NCBI RefSeq assembly: GCF_000422425.1
Contig: NZ_AULT01000035.1
Coordinates: forward strand, 1 to 64,000
Direction: 5' to 3'
Origin: Oceanospirillum beijerinckii DSM 7166
Lineage (GTDB): Bacteria; Pseudomonadota; Gammaproteobacteria; Pseudomonadales; Halomonadaceae
Length of the DNA: 64,000 nucleotides
Shown here: one piece after another, positions 49,045 through 57,467 of the stretch
Numbering within the stretch: the stretch's first letter is position 1
Layout of the letters: each line of letters starts with the position of its first letter
Position numbers and translations under genes: made by a program
Notes under the pieces: model-generated
Told to the model about the DNA's origin: nothing
What the model saw: the letters and a program-made list of their open reading frames with translations, nothing else
Databases searched by the model: none

Positions 49045-49806
49045 ATGCAGATTTCCGGTAAAACATTTTTAGTGACAGGTGCCAGCTCAGGTCTGGGTGA
49101 AGCGACAACCCGTAGTCTGATCGAGCAAGGCGCTAACGTGGTACTGGCCGATATCAATAAAGCCGGTATCGAACTGGCGGCAGAGCTGGGTGAAAGTGCT
49201 AGCTTTATCGCTACTGACATCACCTCTGAAGAAGATGTGCAGAATGCAGTAAATCTGGCGGTAGATTCCTACGGTGCTCTGCATGGCGTAGTACATTGTG
49301 CGGGTATTGTTGTCGTACAGAAACTGCTGGATCGTGAACTGAATCCGGCTTCTCTGGAACTGTTTGCCAAGGGTGTGAATATCAACCTGGTAGGTACTTT
49401 CAATGTGAACCGTCTGGCCGCTCAGGCGATGGCGAAAAATGAGCCTATGGCGGATAACGAGCGCGGTATCATCATCAACACGGCATCTATCGCCGCATTT
49501 GATGGTCAGATCGGTCAGGCGTCTTACTCCTCTTCTAAAGCCGGTGTAGCGGGTATGGCACTGCCACTGGCCCGTGAGCTGTCCCGTCACGGTATCCGGG
49601 TTATGACCTTGGCGCCAGGTGTGTTTGAAACACCCATGATGAGTGATATTCCGGATGAAGCAGTGGAAGCACTGGGTAATGCGGTACCTTTCCCGAAACG
49701 TTTGGGCAAACCTGCCGAGTTTGCGGCGATGGCGTGCCACATTATCGAAAATACCATGCTGAACGGCGAAGTGATTCGTCTGGACGGCGCGATCCGTATG
49801 GCTTAA
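49045..49806 (+). CDS. SDR-family dehydrogenase, 3-hydroxyacyl-CoA dehydrogenase type
   Basis: A 253-residue short-chain dehydrogenase. The cofactor loop is TGASSGLG (11-18); the catalytic set is S148, Y161 and K165 (YSSSK). The [10 protein letters not shown] segment and overall sequence resemble the type II 3-hydroxyacyl-CoA dehydrogenase branch. Between an acyl-CoA synthetase and an acyl-CoA dehydrogenase, it most likely oxidises a 3-hydroxyacyl-CoA with NAD+. The next gene starts 24 bases on. Confidence 0.9.
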   Translation: MQISGKTFLVTGASSGLGEATTRSLIEQGANVVLADINKAGIELAAELGESASFIATDITSEEDVQNAVNLAVDSYGALHGVVHCAGIVVVQKLLDRELNPASLELFAKGVNINLVGTFNVNRLAAQAMAKNEPMADNERGIIINTASIAAFDGQIGQASYSSSKAGVAGMALPLARELSRHGIRVMTLAPGVFETPMMSDIPDEAVEALGNAVPFPKRLGKPAEFAAMACHIIENTMLNGEVIRLDGAIRMA

Positions 49807-49830
49807 GGCCGTTGCTGAGGAGATAACCGT

Positions 49831-50988
49831 ATGCATATGGCATTAACCGAAGAGCAGCAGATGATCCAGGATATGGCGCGTAAATTCGCTCAGACCGAGC
49901 TGGAGCCTGTTGCTGCTGAACTGGATCACACCGGTGATCAAACCATCCTGCTGGCTAACCTGAAAAAGCTGGCTGAGCTGGGCTTTATGGGTCTGAATGT
50001 CAGCGCTGAGTACGGTGGTACGGAAGCGGGTGTGGTGGCTTTTAGTGTGGCTATGACCGAGATCGCCCGTGCCTGTGCTTCAACTGCTGTGACCATGTCG
50101 GTAACCAACATGGTGGCCGAAGTGATTCAGGTAGTGGGTAACGAAGCACAGCGTCAAAAGTACCTGCCTAAGCTATGTAGCGGTGAATACCCGGCGGGTA
50201 GCTTCTGTTTAAGTGAAGCCAATGCTGGTTCTGACCCGTCTGGTATGCGTACCAGCGCCGTGAAGGACGGTGATGACTGGGTGATCAATGGCGCTAAGCA
50301 GTGGATCAGTAGTGCCGAATACGCCGGTGTCTTTGTGGTATGGGCAGTCACCGATAAGGCTGCGAAGAAAGGTAAGGGTATCAGTTGCTTCCTGGTGGAT
50401 GCCGACAACCCGGGCGTTAAGATCAGCAAAGCGGAAGACAAGATGGGCCAGAAGGCCTCTGCCACCAACGAAGTGCTGTTCGATAACTGTCGTGTACCGG
50501 ATTCTGCCATTATGGGCGAGCTGAACGATGGTTTCCGTATTGCCGTAGCGGAGCTGGCCGGTGGTCGCATCGGTATCGGTTCCCTGGCGCTGGGTATTGG
50601 TAGTGCGGCGATGGACTATGCAGCCCGTTACACCAAGGAACGTGAGCAGTTCGGTCAGCCGATTGCCAACTTCCAGGGGCTGCAGTGGATGATGGCCGAT
50701 CATTACACCGAACTAGAAGCGGCGCGTCTGCTGCTGATGAGTGCAGCGTGGAAGAAAGAGCAAGGCCAGCCGTTTGCCAAAGAAGCCTCTATGGCCAAAC
50801 TGTTTGCTACTGAAAAAGCTAATACCGCGTGTTATTCAGCGTTGCAGCTGATGGGTGGTAACGGTTATGTCAAAGAGTACCCACTGGAGCGTTTTGCCCG
50901 TGATGTCCGTGTGACCTCGATCTACGAGGGTACCAGTGAGATCCAGCGTGTGATTATCGCGCGGGAAATCCTGAAAGAGCTGGATTGA
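49831..50988 (+). CDS. Acyl-CoA dehydrogenase
   Basis: A 385-residue flavoenzyme. CLSEANAGSDPSGMRT (FAD/substrate loop), RIGIGSLALG, REQFGQPI and the catalytic-base segment YEGTSEIQR are present. It forms 2,3-enoyl-CoA from a short- or medium-chain acyl-CoA. A GAGGAGA ribosome binding site precedes ATG 49831. It is the last gene of the operon; an intrinsic terminator follows. Confidence 0.95.
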   Translation: MHMALTEEQQMIQDMARKFAQTELEPVAAELDHTGDQTILLANLKKLAELGFMGLNVSAEYGGTEAGVVAFSVAMTEIARACASTAVTMSVTNMVAEVIQVVGNEAQRQKYLPKLCSGEYPAGSFCLSEANAGSDPSGMRTSAVKDGDDWVINGAKQWISSAEYAGVFVVWAVTDKAAKKGKGISCFLVDADNPGVKISKAEDKMGQKASATNEVLFDNCRVPDSAIMGELNDGFRIAVAELAGGRIGIGSLALGIGSAAMDYAARYTKEREQFGQPIANFQGLQWMMADHYTELEAARLLLMSAAWKKEQGQPFAKEASMAKLFATEKANTACYSALQLMGGNGYVKEYPLERFARDVRVTSIYEGTSEIQRVIIAREILKELD

Positions 50989-51034
50989 TCACTGCGTTCA
51001 GTTTTACTTTTATTGTTGCCTCTGTATCTTTTGG

Positions 51035-51059
51035 CGCTGTCGTTTGGCAGCGTTTTTTT
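51035..51059 (+). terminator. Intrinsic terminator after the acyl-CoA dehydrogenase
   Basis: 7-bp stem CGCTGTC / GGCAGCG (one G-T pair) with a GTTT loop and seven T. Confidence 0.85.
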
Positions 51060-51231
51060 GTTTGTTGCTTTAAATGAAGCACAAGAGATAGCTAAAATCT
51101 ATCGTCTCTGGTGGTGGGGACAGCTTTGTTACTGATTGAAAGGAAAGGCAGTTATCGAAAGTTGAGATCTGTTAAGATTAAGCTTTGTCTATATTCATCT
51201 TCATAGCCCCTAGCGCGGTGTTAGAGGAGAT

Positions 51232-51258
51232 TAAAGCTTTTCTGGTAATGGCCGAGTA
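51232..51258 (+). promoter_or_regulatory. Sigma-28 (FliA) type promoter for flaG
   Basis: TAAAGCTT (51232-51239), an 11-base spacer, and GCCGAGTA (51251-51258) match the enteric FliA consensus TAAAGTTT-N11-GCCGATAA at 13 of 16 positions. It is 35 bases upstream of the flaG start codon, so flaG is probably a late flagellar gene. Confidence 0.7.
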
Positions 51259-51293
51259 TCAATAATAGAGAACCCTTTAATAGAGGACTTGTT

Positions 51294-51710
51294 ATGAAAA
51301 TTGATAGCCTAAGCCAAAGTGTTGTGTCCTTTGCAGACGATGATTCCACTGGGAAGAGAGTTATTGAGAATGCTCTTCCTGCTTATGAGCAAAATGATAT
51401 TTTGGGAGGGCTAGATGAGCGCTCTCCTGATATTAATGCGGGTACAGACGCTAGCGATGATGAGTTGCTCGGTATCCTGGATAAGGTGAATCAATTTGCT
51501 GAAGCTCAGCAGGTCGGTTTGCGTCTCAAGGTTGATGATGATACAAGAAGAATTGTAGTCAGCATGGTTGACAATGGCACAGGAGAGGTAATTCGGCAAA
51601 TTCCGTCAGAGTTCGCACTAAAGTTGTCTAAGGAAATTGATGAGGCGATTCAGGAGTCGTCAATGCCTAATCCTGAGCAGCTTTTTAGCTTATTTTCTGA
51701 GGAGGCTTAA
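51294..51710 (+). CDS. flaG: FlaG-family flagellar protein
   Basis: A 138-residue protein. The C-terminal half (GLRLKVDDDTRRIVVSMVDNGTGEVIRQIPSEF) is the FlaG domain; the N-terminus is variable and acidic. FlaG proteins affect flagellar filament length. It usually neighbours flagellin and fliD, but here stands next to the pseB-pseC-pseF sugar genes. A sigma-28 type promoter precedes it. AGAGGA before the ATG supports the start. Confidence 0.9.
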   Translation: MKIDSLSQSVVSFADDDSTGKRVIENALPAYEQNDILGGLDERSPDINAGTDASDDELLGILDKVNQFAEAQQVGLRLKVDDDTRRIVVSMVDNGTGEVIRQIPSEFALKLSKEIDEAIQESSMPNPEQLFSLFSEEA

Positions 51711-51786
51711 GGGTTGCTCCTGTCATAAAAATATACGAGCGAAGCGTAGCTGAGAAAGAGAGATGATTCTGTGTTTTGTCATTTAG

Positions 51787-52851
<1,065 letters not shown>

Positions 52852-52855
52852 CTCA

Positions 52856-54013
52856 ATGATCCCATATGGAAAACAGGATATTAATCAGGAGGACATTGAT
52901 GCTGTTGTCGATGTTCTGACATCTGATTTTTTGACTCAGGGGCCTCGGGTTCCAGAGTTTGAGGCTGCATTAGCTAATTATTGCAATGTTAAACACTGCG
53001 TTGCTGCCAATAGTGCCACTTCAGCGTTGCATTTGGCTTGTTTGGCATTAGGACTTAAGCAGGGCGATTGGCTTTGGACCTCTCCTGTAACATTTGTAGC
53101 GTCTGCTAACTGTGCCCGTTATTGCGGTGCGGAAGTGGATTTTGTCGATATTGATGCTGACACCTACAATATTTCCGTTGTAGAACTTGAAAAGAAGTTA
53201 ATCAATGCGGAGAAAGCAGGTCACTTACCTTCCGTTTTGGTTGCTGTTCATTTAACCGGTCAACCGTGTCAAATGGAAGATATTTACGCTTTGTCACGGC
53301 GTTTTGGTTTCAAAGTGATTGAAGATGCCTCCCATGCAATTGGTGGAAGATATAAAGGTAAGCCTGTAGGCAATTGCCAATATAGCGATATTACCGTCTT
53401 TAGTTTTCATCCTGTCAAGATTATTACAACGGCAGAAGGTGGCGCTGCCGTTACTAAATCAGAGCAACTTCATAAGAAGATGCTACTGCTGAGAAGCCAT
53501 GGCATTACCCGGGATGATGCGTTAATGACCCATGAATCGGATGGTCCTTGGTATTACCAACAGATCGATCCGGGCTTTAATTATAGGATGACTGAGTTGC
53601 AAGCAGCGCTTGGGGTCTCTCAACTCAAGCGTATTGATCGTTTTGTTAAGAGAAGACATGAGTTGGCTGACCGATACAATAAACTTCTGTCATCTTTACC
53701 AATCATATTACCTTGGCAACACCCTGATAGTTATTCAGGTCTTCATCTCTATGTTATCCGGTTGCGGCTGGATGAAATTTCAAAGTCCCATAAGAAAGTG
53801 TTCAATGAGCTTAGGGCGGCAGGCATAGGTGTAAATCTACACTATATTCCTGTCCATACTCAGCCATACTATAAGAGCTTAGGCTTTGAATATAATGATT
53901 TTCCGGCTTCAATTGAATATTACAGGACAGCAATAAGCTTACCGATGTTTCATGCAATGACTGATGAACAGCAGGATAGGGTTGTTCAGGTATTAAGAGA
54001 TATAGTGTCATGA
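52856..54013 (+). CDS. pseC: UDP-4-amino-4,6-dideoxy-altrosamine aminotransferase
   Basis: About 385 residues, a DegT/DnrJ-type PLP aminotransferase. The MIPYGKQDINQEDIDAV start, the EDASHAIGG motif and FSFHPVKIITTAEGGA with the PLP lysine match PseC. It transaminates the PseB product. The 3' end overlaps pseF by four bases (ATGA), giving translational coupling. Confidence 0.95.
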   Translation: MIPYGKQDINQEDIDAVVDVLTSDFLTQGPRVPEFEAALANYCNVKHCVAANSATSALHLACLALGLKQGDWLWTSPVTFVASANCARYCGAEVDFVDIDADTYNISVVELEKKLINAEKAGHLPSVLVAVHLTGQPCQMEDIYALSRRFGFKVIEDASHAIGGRYKGKPVGNCQYSDITVFSFHPVKIITTAEGGAAVTKSEQLHKKMLLLRSHGITRDDALMTHESDGPWYYQQIDPGFNYRMTELQAALGVSQLKRIDRFVKRRHELADRYNKLLSSLPIILPWQHPDSYSGLHLYVIRLRLDEISKSHKKVFNELRAAGIGVNLHYIPVHTQPYYKSLGFEYNDFPASIEYYRTAISLPMFHAMTDEQQDRVVQVLRDIVS

Positions 54014-54711
54014 ATTTGTGCGTTATTCCTGCTCGTGGAGGCAGTAAAAGGATACCGGGAAAGAACATTAGAGAATTCTGCGGTAAACCAATGATTGCGT
54101 GGTCTATCGAGAGAGCGATTGAGAGCGGAGCTTTCGACAAGATCATAGTCTCGACGGATAGTTCTGAGATTGCTGAAGTTGCAAAAAGCTATGGTGCCGA
54201 AGTGCCGTTCATTCGGCCTGAAGAGTTAGCTGATGACTTCACAGATACCTTGCCTGTCATAAAGCATGCAATTACCGCTATGGCTGACCTTGGCCTTAAT
54301 TACAAATATGTATGCTGCCTGTATGCCACGGCCCCGTTCGTACTGGTAAACGATTTAAAAAAAGGGCTAGGCTGTCTTATGAATAAACCTATCGATTATG
54401 CTTTTAGCGTAACCAGCTATGCTTTTCCTATACAGAGGGCGTTAAAGGTTAATGGGAACGGAGGCATTGAGATGTTGCATCCTGAGCATAGACTGACTCG
54501 TTCACAGGATCTTGAGGAATATTGGCATGATGCAGGTCAGTTTTATTGGGGGGCTGTCGATGCATGGCTATCGCAGAGAAAGATCTTTTCGGATCGATCA
54601 GCACCTGTTGTACTTGATCGTTATCGTGTGCAGGACATTGATACAATGGCCGATTGGGTTAGGGCAGAGTTGATGTTTAAAATGATGCAGACTGAAGGTA
54701 GAGGGAATTAG
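54010..54711 (+). CDS. pseF: Pseudaminic acid cytidylyltransferase
   Basis: A 233-residue CMP-sugar activating enzyme. CVIPARGGSKRIPGKN is the nucleotide loop and STDSSEIAEVAKSYGAE follows as in NeuA/PseF. It makes CMP-pseudaminic acid, the donor for flagellin glycosylation. With pseB and pseC it completes the pathway whose other half is the pseG-pseH-pseI set 6 kb away. No glycosyltransferase (maf) or flagellin gene is in the window. Confidence 0.93.
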   Translation: MNLCVIPARGGSKRIPGKNIREFCGKPMIAWSIERAIESGAFDKIIVSTDSSEIAEVAKSYGAEVPFIRPEELADDFTDTLPVIKHAITAMADLGLNYKYVCCLYATAPFVLVNDLKKGLGCLMNKPIDYAFSVTSYAFPIQRALKVNGNGGIEMLHPEHRLTRSQDLEEYWHDAGQFYWGAVDAWLSQRKIFSDRSAPVVLDRYRVQDIDTMADWVRAELMFKMMQTEGRGN

Positions 54712-54840
54712 TCAGGCCTGAGAAATTATTAACAGACTATTTTTAAAAAAATTAGCTATTTGGGCATGGATGATTTCGACCGGGGCGGTAAGTTGTGTCT
54801 TCAGTTTCTGGTCGAAAATGGCTCTGATATGCTGACTAAA

Positions 54841-55165
54841 AGCCCTTCTGATTCTGCCCAATTCAGCTTTTTCGATATCATCAATCAGCTGATGATACTC
54901 ACCCCTTACTCGCCTTAAGTCGTGCTATTGACGACTTAAGGCGCTGGAACTGGAATTTTCATCTCTTTACAGCACAATAGGACGTAAAGCTAAACTGATT
55001 CGTTTGATGACCGGCCTTCTGATGCTCAAGCAGCTGTATGACCTGAGTGATGAAGCCATTGTTGAACAGTGGCAAATGATTCCTTACTACCAGGCGTTTT
55101 GTGGTGCAACCCTCTTTCAAACAACACCGCCCGATTTTTATGGTGAAATACAGCCGCTCATTTAA
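54841..55165 (+). pseudogene. IS5-group transposase remnant, N-terminal part
   Basis: In three successive frames: QFSFFDIINQ, then DDTHPLLALSRAID, then RKAKLIRLMTGLLMLKQLYD followed by LSDEAIVEQWQMIPYYQAFCG. This is the N-terminal (DUF772) half of an IS5-group transposase, broken by at least two frameshifts and truncated at a stop at 55163-55165. The catalytic DDE half is missing. Confidence 0.72.
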
Positions 55166-55483
55166 GATTTTGTTAGCTCAAGAGTGCCTTAATGGTGCTG
55201 CAGCTCACTAGTTGAGCCGTAAGCACAACATTTCAAAGAGTATAATTCGATATTGGCGGGCGCTTTATAAAGCCAATGCAGTACGATCATTTCTCCCTAC
55301 CTACTCAGAAGTGCCCTCCACTAGTAATGTTGTGAACTTTAAAACAATGAGAACTCATTATTTCAACTCAGGATGAGGCGCTGAGTCGTCAGTATTGGCG
55401 GTCAAGTGTCCTGGGCTGGTAAGGCAGCTGATTAAACTAGGTCGATTATGCCGTAAACACTAGCTAGAAATGCATCAACTTGT

Positions 55484-55610
55484 TTACTGGCAAAGTGTCT
55501 TCCGTAATCGTCAACGGGATAAAATCAAAATTCTCTGCTGGATCGTAATGTCTCTATCTACAGTGGTTTACAGGGAGCAATATATCCATTGATAGTGCAG
55601 TGCGAGACCA
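55484..55610 (+). pseudogene. Possible IS66 TnpB remnant
   Basis: VFRNRQRDKIKILCW resembles the conserved TnpB (IS66 orf2) segment VF.NRRRDRIKIL.WD. One base appears missing directly after the W codon, since the shifted frame reads DRN as expected in IS66. Start and end limits are approximate. Confidence 0.5.
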
Positions 55611-55805
55611 GTAGCTGGGTGGTTGAGATATATATACTTTCAAGCTCATCTAACTTGAGCAAGCAGAAGCTGAGATCACTCAAAGGATTATAGGTTTATT
55701 AAAAGCGGCAATGCACTTCCGCTTTCCTTTTTTCTCCTTTTTTATCTCATCTGGATGATCTGTTTTTTGTATTTAGTTCTTTGTTTTTATTGATGTTTTT
55801 ATTTA

Positions 55806-55820
55806 TGGTATGGAAATTGT
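55806..55820 (+). promoter_or_regulatory. Weak sigma-54-like element before flgB
   Basis: TGG at 55806-55808, then TTGT with GG and GT spaced by 10 bases, resembles a -24/-12 site but with GT for GC at -12. It would start transcription about 24 bases before the flgB ATG. Confidence 0.3.
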
Positions 55821-55854
55821 ATATATATTGGGAAAGTTAATGGTGGGGCAGGCT

Positions 55855-56256
55855 ATGACCGCAATCAGTTTTGACAATGCTCTTGGTATTCACCCAGATG
55901 CACTACGTGTTCGCTCTCAGCGTTCTGAAATTTTGGCTAATAATATCGCGAACGCAGATACGCCAAATTTTAAAGCGCGTGACCTGGATTTTAAAGGTTT
56001 GCTGAAGGGTGAATATGAAAAACGAGATCGTATGGCATTGGACCGCACCCACAGTAATCATATTCCGGCGGAAGCCATTACGACTGATAGTGCGCTGAAA
56101 TACCGTATTCCTACACAGCCAGCCATTGATGGCAATACTGTAGAAACGGATATAGAGCAGGCTCAATATGCACGCAATGCCCTTGAGTTTCAGTCCAGCT
56201 TTACCTTTTTGAATAGTAAATTCAAAGGGTTAAGTAAAGCGCTGAGGAGTGAATAA
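55855..56256 (+). CDS. flgB: Flagellar basal-body rod protein FlgB
   Basis: About 133 residues. Proximal rod subunit. The NNIANADTPNFKARDLDF segment is the flagellar rod signature, and the C-terminal helix is amphipathic. The ATG at 55855 (MTAISFDNALGIHPDAL) fits family length; the frame is open from 55810 but with unlikely sequence. First gene of the flgB-flgJ run; flgC begins two bases after the stop. Confidence 0.95.
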   Translation: MTAISFDNALGIHPDALRVRSQRSEILANNIANADTPNFKARDLDFKGLLKGEYEKRDRMALDRTHSNHIPAEAITTDSALKYRIPTQPAIDGNTVETDIEQAQYARNALEFQSSFTFLNSKFKGLSKALRSE

Positions 56257-56258
56257 TT

Positions 56259-56711
56259 ATGTCTCTGGGAAAAGTATTTGATATTGCCGGTAGCGGTATG
56301 GGGGCGCAGTCACTGCGTCTGAACACCACCGCCAGTAACATGGCTAACGCGCAAAGCGTTAGTAGCAGTGTGGATCAAACTTATCGTGCCCGTAAGGCCG
56401 TGTTTGCCCCTATGCTGGAGAGTTACAAGTCCGGCGAACCAGGTAGCCCGGTGACGAGTTTTGATCCTCGTCATAGCGCAGGTGAAGGTGTGCAGGTGTT
56501 GGGTATCGTAGAGAGTGATGCTCCGCTGCAACGCCGGTTCGAACCCGATCACCCTATGGCCAATGAACAAGGCTATGTATTTTACCCAAATGTCAATGTT
56601 GTGGAAGAAATGGCTGATATGTTGTCGGCATCTCGCTCGTTTCAGACTAATGTTGAAGTCATGAACACCGCAAAGCAGATGTTGCAGCGCGTGTTGACGT
56701 TGGGTCAGTAG
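56259..56711 (+). CDS. flgC: Flagellar basal-body rod protein FlgC
   Basis: A 150-residue rod subunit. N-terminal MSLGKVFDIAGSGM and NTTASNMANAQS, and the C-terminal NVVEEMADMLSASRSFQTNVEV helix, are typical. It follows flgB almost without a gap. Confidence 0.96.
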   Translation: MSLGKVFDIAGSGMGAQSLRLNTTASNMANAQSVSSSVDQTYRARKAVFAPMLESYKSGEPGSPVTSFDPRHSAGEGVQVLGIVESDAPLQRRFEPDHPMANEQGYVFYPNVNVVEEMADMLSASRSFQTNVEVMNTAKQMLQRVLTLGQ

Positions 56712-56728
56712 GAGCGAGGTGTTGAGTC

Positions 56729-57445
56729 ATGACGAATGTAAGTAACAGCGCAGATTTTTGGGCAAGGTACAGCGTTGAGGGTAAGCAGACTGCGGCAAAA
56801 GCTGCGGAGCAGGCGACCAACGACCCGAATGCCATGGGGCAAACTGAATTCCTGGAACTGATGATGGCTCAGTTGAAGAATCAGGATCCATTAAGCCCTC
56901 AGGATAATACCGAGTTTATTGCTCAGTTGGCTCAGTTTTCATCCGTAGAAGGTATTCAAAGTATGAATACCAGCGTGGATAGTTTGGTCGACTCTTTCAA
57001 GTCTAGTCAGGCATTACAGGCGTCGGCATTAGTTGGAAGGAAAGTTCAAATCGAAGGCTCTCTTGTGCCAGCTAAAGAGGGAGAAGGGGTTTCAGGTACT
57101 GTTGAAGTGCCTGAAGGTAGTCAAAATTTATCAGTTGTTGTTCACAATGCTGCTGGTCAGGCGGTCGCTGAATTGGATATGTCTGGATATGCGTCTCCTT
57201 CTGGAGCTTATCCCTCGGGGCAGATCCCGTTTGAGTGGGATGGCAAAGATGCAGAAGGTAATCCTGCGCCAGCAGGGGTTTATTCAGTTTCAGCTGTTTC
57301 GAATGTTCAAGGCAATGCGCAAACGCTGGGTACAAATGTCAATGTCAATGTTGATAGCGTGACCTTGGGTAATGGTGGGCAGATTACATTGAATCTCGCG
57401 GGATATGGTTCAATGAGTCTTTCTGATGTTAAAGAGTTTCACTGA
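56729..57445 (+). CDS. flgD: Flagellar hook assembly scaffold FlgD
   Basis: A 238-residue hook-cap protein needed for hook polymerisation and removed afterwards. FLELMMAQLKNQDPLSPQDNTEFIAQLAQFSSVEG is the FlgD signature (seen around residues 37-75); a FlgD Ig/Tudor-like domain follows with PFEWDGKDAEG. flgE starts 22 bases on. Confidence 0.95.
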   Translation: MTNVSNSADFWARYSVEGKQTAAKAAEQATNDPNAMGQTEFLELMMAQLKNQDPLSPQDNTEFIAQLAQFSSVEGIQSMNTSVDSLVDSFKSSQALQASALVGRKVQIEGSLVPAKEGEGVSGTVEVPEGSQNLSVVVHNAAGQAVAELDMSGYASPSGAYPSGQIPFEWDGKDAEGNPAPAGVYSVSAVSNVQGNAQTLGTNVNVNVDSVTLGNGGQITLNLAGYGSMSLSDVKEFH

Positions 57446-57467
57446 TTGTTTTCAGGGGAGATAAAAA

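Larger units (their letters stand above)
54712..55854. other. Gene-free region with decayed mobile-element pieces
   Basis: About 1.1 kb without an intact reading frame, rich in stop codons and AT. Two transposase remnants are recognisable (listed separately). The rest, about 55170-55480, shows short coding-like stretches (for example IIRYWRALYKANAV in one frame) that I cannot assign. Confidence 0.6.

Noticed and set aside
49087-49836. 249-codon frame on minus inside the SDR gene
   Set aside because: Shadow frame; the plus-strand SDR has all catalytic motifs.
54712-54960. Minus-strand coding-like stretch with EYHQLIDDIEKAELGRIRR
   Set aside because: No start codon in frame before a stop, and the plus strand reads as a transposase remnant over the same bases.
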